Shown here one piece after another: positions 1-8,700 of a stretch of DNA of 64,000 nucleotides; positions within the stretch are counted from its first letter, which is position 1, and each line of letters begins with the position of its first letter. A program made the translations under genes and the position numbers. The stretch comes from Gammaproteobacteria bacterium (GTDB lineage: Bacteria > Pseudomonadota > Gammaproteobacteria > Ga0077536), in the NCBI GenBank assembly GCA_020849475.1, contig JADLGE010000033.1:1-64000 (forward strand), in the 5' to 3' direction. The notes under the pieces are model-generated. The model was not told where the DNA came from, searched no databases, and worked only from the letters and a program-made list of their open reading frames with translations.

Positions 1-42
1 CGCGCACGGTATTCCGTTCTGAGGCGCGTTTCGCTGTAAACG

Positions 43-70
43 AAAAAGCCCGGCATGTCCGGGCTTTTTT
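43..70 (+). terminator. Rho-independent terminator
   Basis: A 7-bp stem AGCCCGG/CCGGGCT with a 5-base loop is preceded by an A-tract and followed by six T. It presumably ends a gene lying left of the window. An in-frame stop at 20-22 (reading GCG CAC GGT ATT CCG TTC TGA) may be the tail of that gene, but too little is present to name it. Confidence 0.85.
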
Positions 71-85
71 GTGCCCTCATTCCTG

Positions 86-151
86 GTGTGCGAATGAATT
101 CGCACGTGCAGAGTGGTGCGCCGTCGTCGGTGCGAATTCATTTGCGCATTC
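86..151. repeat. Family A palindromic repeat, inverted pair
   Basis: Two copies of the family A unit, GTGCGAATGAATTCGCAC at about 87-104 and its inverted, slightly diverged partner GTGCGAATTCATTTGCGC at about 130-147, face each other. The same unit recurs at about ten other intergenic places in the window. REP/BIME-like from size, palindromy and location. Confidence 0.75.
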
Positions 152-158
152 ACGTACG

Positions 159-187
159 TTGCCTTATCCCGACCAATCGCCTACTTT
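159..187 (+). promoter_or_regulatory. Possible sigma70 promoter for the LLM oxidoreductase
   Basis: TTGCCT (159-164) and TACTTT (182-187) are separated by exactly 17 bases, 40 bases before the start codon. The hexamers match the consensus at only 4/6 and 3/6 positions, so this is a weak prediction. Confidence 0.3.
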
Positions 188-227
188 CGCTGCTTCATAA
201 AGAAACACATTAAAGAAGGAGGTCTTC

Positions 228-1076
228 ATGGATATCGGCATCATCATGTTCCCGACCGATACGGCCATACAACCGGTGGAACTGGCCAAGGCCTGCGAAG
301 AGCGCGGCTTTGAGTCCCTGTGGTTTCCCGAGCACAGCCATATTCCGACCAGCCGCGAGACGCCGTGGGGCGGACGCGCCGGCGCGCCGCCGCTGCCGGA
401 AGAATACTGGCGCACCCATGATCAATTCGTCGCTTTCGCCGCCTGCGCGGCGGTCACCAGCAAGCTGCGTCTCGGCACCGGCATCACCCTGGTCGCGCAG
501 CGCGACCCGATTTGGCTGGCCAAGGAAGTTGCCAGTCTCGACATGATTTCCGGTGGTCGCTTCGAACTCGGTATCGGTTACGGCTGGTGCGTGGAGGAAA
601 TGCGCAACCACAAGCTCGACTTCAAACAACGCCGCGAGATCCTGCGCGACAACATCCTCTTGATGCGCGAACTGTGGACCAAGGACGAAGCGAGCTACAA
701 GGGTGGCCACATCGATTTCGAAAAGAGCTGGGCCTATCCCAAGCCGACGCAGAAGCCCTATCCGCCCATCGTCATGGGTGGCGCCGCCGGTCCCAAGACC
801 GCCGACCACATCGCCGAGTTCTGCACCGGCTGGATGCCGATAGGCGGCATGTACGACTTCGACGGCGGTTTGAAGGAAGTGCACGCGGCCTGCAAGCGTC
901 GCGGCCGTGACCCGTCCGAGATCTCGTTGGGCATGTTCTTCGCGATGGCGCCGGAGGGCGGCGATCCGCTGAAGGGCCTGGCCGACAAGGGCGTGACCCG
1001 CACCATCTTCCCGGTGCCGGCGGCCAAGGCCGACGTTGTTCTGCCGCTGCTCGACAAGTACGCCAAGCTCATCTGA
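228..1076 (+). CDS. LLM class F420/FMN-dependent oxidoreductase
   Basis: A 282-residue luciferase-like monooxygenase-fold protein, which is normal length for the F420-dependent TIGR03619-like branch. The N-terminus MDIGIIMFPTD and the segment SKLRLGTGITLVAQRDP followed by KEVASLDMISGGRFELGIG are typical of the TIM-barrel cofactor site. No signal peptide, so cytoplasmic. A strong ribosome site (AAGGAGGTC) lies 5 bases before the ATG and fixes the start. It stands alone between a terminator/repeat region and a terminator-like hairpin. The substrate cannot be told from sequence. Whether the cofactor is F420 or FMN is also open; I see no F420 biosynthesis genes in the window. Confidence 0.88.
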   Translation: MDIGIIMFPTDTAIQPVELAKACEERGFESLWFPEHSHIPTSRETPWGGRAGAPPLPEEYWRTHDQFVAFAACAAVTSKLRLGTGITLVAQRDPIWLAKEVASLDMISGGRFELGIGYGWCVEEMRNHKLDFKQRREILRDNILLMRELWTKDEASYKGGHIDFEKSWAYPKPTQKPYPPIVMGGAAGPKTADHIAEFCTGWMPIGGMYDFDGGLKEVHAACKRRGRDPSEISLGMFFAMAPEGGDPLKGLADKGVTRTIFPVPAAKADVVLPLLDKYAKLI

Positions 1077-1085
1077 GCCGCGCAC

Positions 1086-1114
1086 GGGGACGGGCTCGCG
1101 CAGCCCGTCTCCCC
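1086..1114 (+). terminator. Terminator-like hairpin after the LLM gene
   Basis: GGGGACGGGCT pairs with AGCCCGTCTCCCC (one bulge) around a 5-base loop, starting 10 bases after the stop codon. Only a short T run follows, so it is either a weak terminator or an mRNA 3' stabiliser. Confidence 0.45.
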
Positions 1115-1206
1115 ATTTCCGGTCACACCGTCGCGCGCACTCGTTTCCCCGCTGCCTTATTTAATCTACCATCCAGTTCAGTATCTCGTGGACTGGAGAC
1201 TCCCCT

Positions 1207-2310
1207 ATGCGTGCTTGCCCTGGCCGCTGGCCGGCACTCGCCGTGATTTTCGCGCTGGCAGCTTGCAGTGCCCCGCCGCCACCCGCCACTGGCCCGCGGC
1301 CGGTGGTGGTGGAAGCGCCCCGCCCCCTGTTTGGCCCGGCCGGCGGTGAAGTATTGCCCGGCGCCATCCATGCGCGAGTGGAAGTCGAGCTTTCCTTTCG
1401 GGTGCCGGGCAAGGTTGCGGCGCGCAAAGTGGACATGGGCGCCCATGTCGAGCGCGGCGCCTTGCTGGCGGTGCTCGACCCGGTCGATGCCCGCCTCAAT
1501 CTCGCCGCCGCGCGCTCCACCGTGGCCGCCGCCGAAGCGGACGTGGCGCTGGCGCGCGCCGAGGAGCAACGCTATCGCGATTTGCGCGCGCGCTCCTTCG
1601 TCGGCCAGTCGCAACTCGACCAGCACATCAACCTGACCCGCCTCGCCGAAGCGCGCCTCAACCAGGCCCAGAGCCAGTTCGATCTGGCCGCCAACCAGTC
1701 GCGCTACACCAATCTCACCGCCGACGCGGCGGGCGTCGTTACCCAGATCATGGTCGAGCCGGGCAATGTGGTCAGCGCCGGCCAGCCGGTGCTGCGCTTC
1801 GCCGCCGATGGCGAGCGCGAGGTCTATGTGAATGTGCCGGAAGGTCGCATCGACAACTTGCGCCAGGCGGACAATATCGTCATCGAGGTGCTGAACAACC
1901 CCGGCCACTCCTATCGCGGCCGGGTACGCGACATCGACCCGCAGGCCGACACCGCCACGCGCACGCATCTGGCGCGAGTCACGCTGGTCGACGCCGACGA
2001 ACATGTGCAGCTCGGCGCGACCGCGACCGTGTTGCTGAGCGCCGAAGCCCAGGCCCACAGCTTCCGCCTGCCGGCCACCGCGCTCGGCAGCATTGATGCC
2101 GACCGTCCGGCGGTCTGGCGCATACGCGACAGCGACAAGGGCGCGACCGTCGAGGCGGTGCCGGTCGAGGTGCTGCGCTATCTCGACGGTGAAGTGCTGA
2201 TCAGCGGGCCGTTGTCGGCCGACGATCGTCTGGTCAGCGCCGGCGTGCATCGTCTGAGCTCAGGCATGGCGGTTCAGGCCATCCTGCGCACCGACAAAGC
2301 AGCGCTCTGA
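1207..2310 (+). CDS. RND efflux periplasmic adaptor (membrane fusion protein), lipoprotein
   Basis: A 367-residue HlyD/AcrA-type adaptor. The N-terminus carries a lipoprotein signal ending in a lipobox (LAAC, Cys20), so the mature protein should be anchored to the inner membrane facing the periplasm. The lipoyl half-motif (VPGKVAARKVDMGAHVERGALLAVLD), an alpha-helical hairpin rich in Ala/Glu/Arg at about 100-160, and a beta-barrel region (GNVVSAGQPVLRFA onward) follow in the usual order. It ends 9 bases before the RND permease and is surely cotranscribed with it. No outer-membrane TolC-like factor is in the window, so the pump probably borrows one. Substrate unknown. Confidence 0.92.
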   Translation: MRACPGRWPALAVIFALAACSAPPPPATGPRPVVVEAPRPLFGPAGGEVLPGAIHARVEVELSFRVPGKVAARKVDMGAHVERGALLAVLDPVDARLNLAAARSTVAAAEADVALARAEEQRYRDLRARSFVGQSQLDQHINLTRLAEARLNQAQSQFDLAANQSRYTNLTADAAGVVTQIMVEPGNVVSAGQPVLRFAADGEREVYVNVPEGRIDNLRQADNIVIEVLNNPGHSYRGRVRDIDPQADTATRTHLARVTLVDADEHVQLGATATVLLSAEAQAHSFRLPATALGSIDADRPAVWRIRDSDKGATVEAVPVEVLRYLDGEVLISGPLSADDRLVSAGVHRLSSGMAVQAILRTDKAAL

Positions 2311-2319
2311 TCTCGCTTC

Positions 2320-5300
2320 ATGTCGACCTTCAATCTCAGCGCATGGGCGCTGCGCAATCGGCCGTTGGTCACCTATTTCATGGTGCTGCTCGGCGCCATC
2401 GGCGTGTGGTCCTATTTTCATCTCGGCCAGTCGGAAGACCCGCCGTTCACGTTTCGCATCATGGTCGTGCGCACCGCGTGGCCAGGCGCCACCGCCGATG
2501 AGGTCGACCGACTCGTCACCGACAAAATCGAAGCCAAGCTGCAAGAGCTTTATGCACTCGATTATCTGCGTTCCTATTCGCGCCCTGGCGAATCGCAGAT
2601 CTTCATCATCTTTCGCGAAGACCTGCCGCCGGCCACCATGCCGGAGAATTACTACCAGGTGCGCAAGAAGATTGGCGACATCCGTCATACCTTGCCAGCC
2701 GGCATCATCGGTCCATCATTCAATGACGAATTTGCCGATACCTTCGGCAATATCTACGCCCTGCAGGGCAAGGACTTCAGCTACGCGGAGCTGAAGGATT
2801 ACGCGGAGCGTATTCGTGACCGCCTGTTGCGTATCCAGGACGTGGCCAAGGTGCAGTTCCTCGGTCTGCAGGAAGAACGCATCTACATCGACATCAGCAA
2901 CAGCCGCCGCGCCAAGCTCGGCATTCCGCCGCGCCTGATTGCAGACACCCTCGCCGCCCAGAACGAAGTGGTGAGCGGTGGCTCGCTCGATACCGCCACC
3001 GACAAGATTTTCGTACGCGTCAGTGGTGGCCTCAAGACCGTCGAGGACGTGCGCAACCTGCCCATCGAATACGCCGGCCGCATCTTCCGCATCGGTGACG
3101 TGGCCGAGGTCTATCGCGGCTACGAAGACCCGCCCGCGCCGCGACTGCGTTTCAATGGCGAGCCCGCCATCGGCATTGCGGTGTCGATGGAACAGGGCGG
3201 CGACATCATCCGACTCGGCAAGCGGCTCGACGCCGAATTCGAAAAACTCAACCACGACGTGCCGCTCGGCATGAGCCTCGCGCGCCTCGCCGATCAACCA
3301 CGCGCGGTCAGCGATTCCATTTCAGAATTCGTGCGCGCGCTGGCCGAGGCGGTCGTGATTGTGCTGGTGGTGTGCTTCCTGTCTCTCGGTGTGCGCACCG
3401 GCCTGGTGGTGGCCTTGTCCATTCCGCTGGTGCTGGCCATGACTTTTGCCGCCATGTACTACTTCAACATCGGGCTGCACAAGACTTCTCTCGGCGCGCT
3501 CGTGATCGCGCTCGGCCTGCTGGTGGATGACGCCATCATCGCGGTCGAGATGATGGCGGTGAAACTCGAGGAAGGCTTCGATCGAGTGCAGGCCGCGAGC
3601 TTCGCCTATTCCACCACCGCCTTTCCGATGTTGTCCGGCACGCTCATCACCGCCGCCGGCTTTCTGCCGATAGCCACCGCCAAGAGCAGCACGGGTGAAT
3701 ACACCGTGGCGATATTCCAGGTGACCGTTATTGCGCTGTTGCTGTCGTGGGCCGCCGCCGTGTTGTTCGTGCCGCTGCTTGGTTATGTATTGCTGCCGGA
3801 GAAGGGACTGTCCGACAACGGCGTGGCGCACGATGAGCATGCCGTCTATCACACCCGCTTCTATAATCGCGTGCGCGCGGTGGTGCAGTTCTGTGTGCGG
3901 CATCGCTGGCTGACGATCATGGCGACCGTGGCTATCTTCGCGGCCAGCGTGGTGGTGTTCAGCAAGGTTCCGCAGCAGTTCTTTCCGGAATCGACGCGCC
4001 TCGAATTGCTGGTCGACCTCAAGCTGCCGGAAGGCGCCTCCATCGCCCAGACCGATGCCGCAACGCAACGCCTGGAAAAGGTATTGCAGACCCTCGATGG
4101 CGTGGACAGCTACGCGGCCTACATCGGCAGCGGCGCGCCACGCTTCATCCTGCCGCTAGACCAGCAGTTGCCGGCGCAGAGCTTCACCCAGTTCGTATTG
4201 AACACCCACGACTTCGCCTCGCGCGAGCGCGTGCGCAGCCGCCTGCTGGAGATCTTTCCTGCCCTGTTTCCCGATCTGCGCTGGCGCGTGAACCGCATCG
4301 AGAACGGTCCGCCGGTGGGGTATGTGCTGCAGTACCGCGTATCCGGTCCAGACCGCGCCGTGGCGCGGGCCGAGGCGGAAAAAATCGCGGCCTTGCTGCG
4401 CGCCAATCCCTATGCCGCGGGGGTGCATCTCGACACCGCCGAGCAATCCAAGACCATCCGCGTTCAAATCGACCAGGACCGCGCACGCGCCCTCGGCGTC
4501 AGCACCGCCGACGTCGCGCGCATCTTGAGCGCCTCAATCAACGGCCTGTCTCCATCCGCCTTTCGTGAAGACAACGAACTCATAGACATCGAATTACGCG
4601 GCCCGCCGCAGGAGCGTCACCGCCTGGAATTGATCGGCAGCGTGGCCATCCCGACGCCCACCGGTGACAGCATCCCGCTGTCGCAGGTCGCCAACATCGA
4701 ATACGGCTTCGAAGACGGCATCTTGTGGCGTCGCGACCGCGTACCCACCGTCACCGCACGGGCCGATATCTACTCCACCATCCAGCCGCCGGAAGTGGTG
4801 GCCATGCTGGCGCCCGACATCAAAGCCATCAGCGAGCACATGCCGCGCGGCTACCGGCTGGACCTCGGCGGCACCGTCGACGAAGCCGGCAAAGGCCAGG
4901 GCAGCGTAATGGCCGGCATGCCGCTGTTCTTGTTGACGGTGCTGACGGTGCTCATGCTGCAGCTGCGCAGCTTTTCCCAAACCACCATGGTCTTCATGAC
5001 CGCACCACTCGGCATCATCGGCGTGGCGCTGTTCCTCATGCTGTTCCGCCAACCTTTCGGCTTCGTCGCGATGCTCGGCACCATCGCCCTGTTCGGCATG
5101 ATCATGCGCAACAGCGTGATCCTCATCGACCAGATTCGCCAGGATCTCGACCATGGCCGCGCGCCCTTCGAAGCCGTGGTCGAAGCCACCGTACGCCGCT
5201 TCCGCCCCATTGTGCTCACTGCCCTCGCTGCAGTGCTGGCCATGATCCCGCTGTCGCGCAGCGTGTTCTTCGGGCCGATGGCGGTCGCGATCATGGGCGG

Positions 5301-5379
5301 GCTGATCGCGGCGACGGTGATGACACTTTTGTTTCTGCCGGCCTTGTATGCGGCTTGGTTTCGGGTGCCTCGGGGGTAG
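2320..5379 (+). CDS. RND efflux transporter permease (AcrB/HAE1-like)
   Basis: A 1019-residue inner-membrane proton/substrate antiporter of typical RND length, with the two repeated halves: one transmembrane helix, a large periplasmic loop, then six helices, twice. The helix-4 motif GLLVDDAIIAVEMM contains the paired Asp needed for proton coupling. The second-half helices include the Gly-rich segment GTIALFGMIMRNSVILIDQI. It pairs with the upstream adaptor as a two-gene operon. Close AcrB relatives are about 1050 residues, so this belongs to a slightly shorter branch often found with lipoprotein adaptors. Drug, solvent or metabolite specificity cannot be read. Confidence 0.93.
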   Translation: MSTFNLSAWALRNRPLVTYFMVLLGAIGVWSYFHLGQSEDPPFTFRIMVVRTAWPGATADEVDRLVTDKIEAKLQELYALDYLRSYSRPGESQIFIIFREDLPPATMPENYYQVRKKIGDIRHTLPAGIIGPSFNDEFADTFGNIYALQGKDFSYAELKDYAERIRDRLLRIQDVAKVQFLGLQEERIYIDISNSRRAKLGIPPRLIADTLAAQNEVVSGGSLDTATDKIFVRVSGGLKTVEDVRNLPIEYAGRIFRIGDVAEVYRGYEDPPAPRLRFNGEPAIGIAVSMEQGGDIIRLGKRLDAEFEKLNHDVPLGMSLARLADQPRAVSDSISEFVRALAEAVVIVLVVCFLSLGVRTGLVVALSIPLVLAMTFAAMYYFNIGLHKTSLGALVIALGLLVDDAIIAVEMMAVKLEEGFDRVQAASFAYSTTAFPMLSGTLITAAGFLPIATAKSSTGEYTVAIFQVTVIALLLSWAAAVLFVPLLGYVLLPEKGLSDNGVAHDEHAVYHTRFYNRVRAVVQFCVRHRWLTIMATVAIFAASVVVFSKVPQQFFPESTRLELLVDLKLPEGASIAQTDAATQRLEKVLQTLDGVDSYAAYIGSGAPRFILPLDQQLPAQSFTQFVLNTHDFASRERVRSRLLEIFPALFPDLRWRVNRIENGPPVGYVLQYRVSGPDRAVARAEAEKIAALLRANPYAAGVHLDTAEQSKTIRVQIDQDRARALGVSTADVARILSASINGLSPSAFREDNELIDIELRGPPQERHRLELIGSVAIPTPTGDSIPLSQVANIEYGFEDGILWRRDRVPTVTARADIYSTIQPPEVVAMLAPDIKAISEHMPRGYRLDLGGTVDEAGKGQGSVMAGMPLFLLTVLTVLMLQLRSFSQTTMVFMTAPLGIIGVALFLMLFRQPFGFVAMLGTIALFGMIMRNSVILIDQIRQDLDHGRAPFEAVVEATVRRFRPIVLTALAAVLAMIPLSRSVFFGPMAVAIMGGLIAATVMTLLFLPALYAAWFRVPRG

Positions 5380-5421
5380 GCAATTACGCGAGTCATTGCC
5401 GCCCTGGGATGCCTGAAACCG

Positions 5422-5706
5422 TCAATGCCCTTGACCAACTCTTCGCTTCAGTTGGTGTATGAACCAAAGCGTGGCAGCGCCAATGACCAAGGCCATGAGC
5501 GCCTGAATGAGCGCCGCGATATGGAAAAACGGGTCCAGATATCCGAGATTCCTATATGCAAACAGCTGGAACGCCAGCACTGACACTGTGCTGGAAATCG
5601 CAAGCACGATTGCGGTCGGCCACCTTCCGCCGACGACGGCTCCGAGTATCAGATTCGCAGTGACGCAGGTCACCACGAATACGCCCATATAACTTGCCGA
5701 ATTCAC
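5422..5706 (-). CDS. Small three-helix membrane protein, candidate immunity to the RHS-PLA2 toxin
   Basis: A 94-residue protein, mostly hydrophobic, with three predicted membrane segments at about residues 6-27, 30-51 and 61-85 and a basic tail (HQLKRRVGQGH). It has a GTG start overlapping the RHS stop codon as GTGA, with the ribosome site AAGGAG inside the end of the RHS gene, so translation is coupled to the toxin. I do not recognise a family. Position immediately after a polymorphic-toxin tip, coupling, small size and lower GC than the surroundings all fit an immunity protein. A membrane location would suit a phospholipase toxin. The function is inferred from context only. Confidence 0.7.
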   Translation of the reverse strand: MNSASYMGVFVVTCVTANLILGAVVGGRWPTAIVLAISSTVSVLAFQLFAYRNLGYLDPFFHIAALIQALMALVIGAATLWFIHQLKRRVGQGH

Positions 5707-8700
5707 TTCGTCTCCTTATTGCATGGGGGTTGATTGCATGCGGCCTTCTGCGCAAGGACATAAGCGGGTTCGCCCAACCTTTCCACCGCTGTTCCGTAGT
5801 CATACGCAATTCGGATGCAGATTTCATAGGTGAAATACGAACTTGTGCTCCGACAGGCTTTTCTTAAGCATGCCTTGAAGTCTCCGTCACACGTCGATTT
5901 CGGCATGTTGCAGGTCCCATAACACTCGTCATGGGTCTTACAACACTTCGAGAATGGAAACCCAAACGGATTGTCGGGAACAAATGGTTCGTTAGCACCC
6001 GAGCCACAGGTGCCGACATTTCCACCCGCATGATTTCCGCCACCCGGGCCACCCGCCAAACCCAGAGGATCAACGAAGCGAACCGGGTTATTGCCTGCGT
6101 AACTGAAAGTATTTATCCCCCCATAAATACCAATCGGATCGCTCTCCACATACCGCCCCAGACCCGGCGCGTAGTCGCGGAACCCATTGCTCACATACGG
6201 CACATCCATTACCTGCCCCGCAAACACGCCGCCGATTGTTGGCCGCTCGACAACTCCATCACCATCCGGATCGCCGACGGCGCTTGAATCCTTGCCGAAG
6301 GCGTCACCGGCTTTCGAACTCCAGGACAGGCCACCGCTGGCACCGGTCATGTACAGGGCTTGATTGACCTGGTTGACGTGGATGTAGTTGACCCGCACTG
6401 CTGACTGAGAAGGGATTACCACCACTTCGGCGACGGGGCGGTCATCGAGCCAGACGTAGTTCTGGTAGCGGATTTTACCGAGATCGTCGCGAATCACGGC
6501 GCTCAGCAGTTCACCCCGTTGGCCATAGATGAACACGTCGGGTGAGCGCACCCCACTATCGCTGGTGCGCATCGCCCGCTGGCCCAGTCCGTTATAGACG
6601 GCGTCGAGAATGCCGCTGCCGGCGACCGTGGTGGTTCGCCGCAGACGCCCGGCGTCGTTGTAACTCATGATCAGCGCGGACGGCGTTGCAGTAGCGGCGC
6701 TCGCAGGCTCGGCCAAGGCGCGGACTTCGCGGGTCATATTGCCTGCGGCATCGTAGTCATCGGCGCGCGGGGCGATGCCATGAATACGATTGGAGCCCGC
6801 TTCCACGGAGAATCTTTCCCGACGCAGCAGCGCGCCGGCCAAATTGCTGACTTCATAGACCGCGCGATTGCCATTGGCATCGTAGCCATAACGTCGGCGG
6901 GCGCCCAATAATGAGCTGTCCTCGGCGATGAGCCGGTTGGCGGCGTCGTATCCAAAGTTTCTGATATCGGCGCGCACAGAACCCTTGTCGACGAAAGCAC
7001 CGTCCATGCGCAACAGGTTGTCGGCCGCATCGTAGCGCGGGAACTGGTAACTCGGCAGCGACGCACTGGAACTGTTGATGGCCGCCAAGCGGCCTGCTGC
7101 GTCGTACTGGCGGGTTTCGGTAAGACCATTTCCAAAATGCAACTCCGCGACACCGCCCAGGGCGTGGTAGGCAATCTGCGACGCAATGGGGATGCTGGTC
7201 GCGCCGCGATTGGCCCTGACGGCGCTGACACGCCCTGCCTCGTCATACGCCAGGTTGACCACCAGGGCGCCTGGATAACGGAGCTGTGTCACATGACCGC
7301 CGGTGTCTACCTCGTAATTGAGTTCAAAGCTGCCCTTGGCACTGGTCAGCAGGCGTCTGCGCAAGTTGCCGCGCGCATCGTAGTCCATGGTCGTGATGCC
7401 GCTGGCATCTTGCATGCTGGTCAATCGTCCGACGCCGTGGCGCGCGGGCGGGCCTTCGTCGTAGCCGTAGATGACGTCAGGATCGTTGGGATAGTCGACC
7501 TTGGTCGTGCGGTTCAGGGCGTCGTACTCGTAGCCGATGGCGATATCGACGCCGGCCTGCTGCTGGTAGACATGGCGCACGCGATTGCCGGCCGCATCGT
7601 ATGCGTCGCGACTGCGCCCGGCATCGGGGCTAACGGTCTCCAGCACGTTGCCGAAACCGTCACGGCGATAGGTGGTGATCAAGCCGCGCGGGTCGGTGAC
7701 CGCGATGATTTCATCGCTGAGGTCGTAACGGCTGCGCGTCACCGCGCCCAGGTTGTCGACCGAGGCACTATCGCGTCCGAGGCTGTCGTATTCGCGGCTG
7801 GCGCTGAGGCCGCCGCCGCGCGGGTCGACGATGGTTTGCAGTCGGCCATTGACGTCGTAGCGGAAGGTCGTGGTCTGGCCCGCGGCGCCGATCAGTTGTT
7901 CGAGCTGATTGTGGCGGTTGTAAATGCGCGTGTGCCGGTTCACGACCGCCCCGGCGCTGTCGAGGTAACGTTCTTCGATGCGGTTGCCAAGTGCATCCAG
8001 GCTGTATTCGACCGCGACGCCCGCACTGTTCTCGACGCGCACCAGACGCTGTGCAGCATCATAGGCGTAGCCTTGCGTGGCACCGTCGGCAAACGTCGCG
8101 TTCGTCAGCAGACCACGGGCGTCGTACTGCATACGCGTCTCGGCGCCGTCCACTGTCCGCGACAACATGCGGCCACGGGCGTCGTACTGGTAATGGGTTT
8201 CGATGCCGTTGGCATCAACTTCATGCAATACGCGGCCCTCGCTGTCATGCGCGGTGTAGCGCGTCACATGGCCCAGCGCGTCGGTGACACTCAAGAGGTT
8301 GCCCGTCAGCGGGTCGTAGTCGTAGGACGTGACATCCAGCACATCGCTGCGCGGACCGTCCACGCTTTTGACCAGGCCGATGCGCGGGTCGTTGGCATCG
8401 GCTTCACCAAAGTATTCATAGCTCGTGATGCGTGCAGCGGCGCCTGCCAGCAAATCTTCTTCGACGCGGCGTTTCAACTGCGCGCCCCAGTATTCATTGG
8501 TGGTGCGCCGAAGGACACGTCCGGCGCCGTCGGCGATGGTGACGACTTCAGGTAAGCGCCATTCCGCGTCCCAGCTCGTGGTGGTGATGCGCTGCTCCAC
8601 GCCGCCGCCTTCACTCTTGCGCAATTGCAGACCGTCGGCGCTGTAGTCGAAGTCCGTGACATTGCCGGCGTGGTCGGTGATGAGATTGCGTTGGCCGTTG

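Noticed and set aside
7137..8555. Long open frame antisense to the RHS gene (472 residues)
   Set aside because: It mirrors the RHS repeat codons in another frame, has no domain pattern and no ribosome site; the RHS frame is clearly the coding one. Similar long antisense frames opposite the RND, RHS and malate synthase genes were rejected for the same reason.
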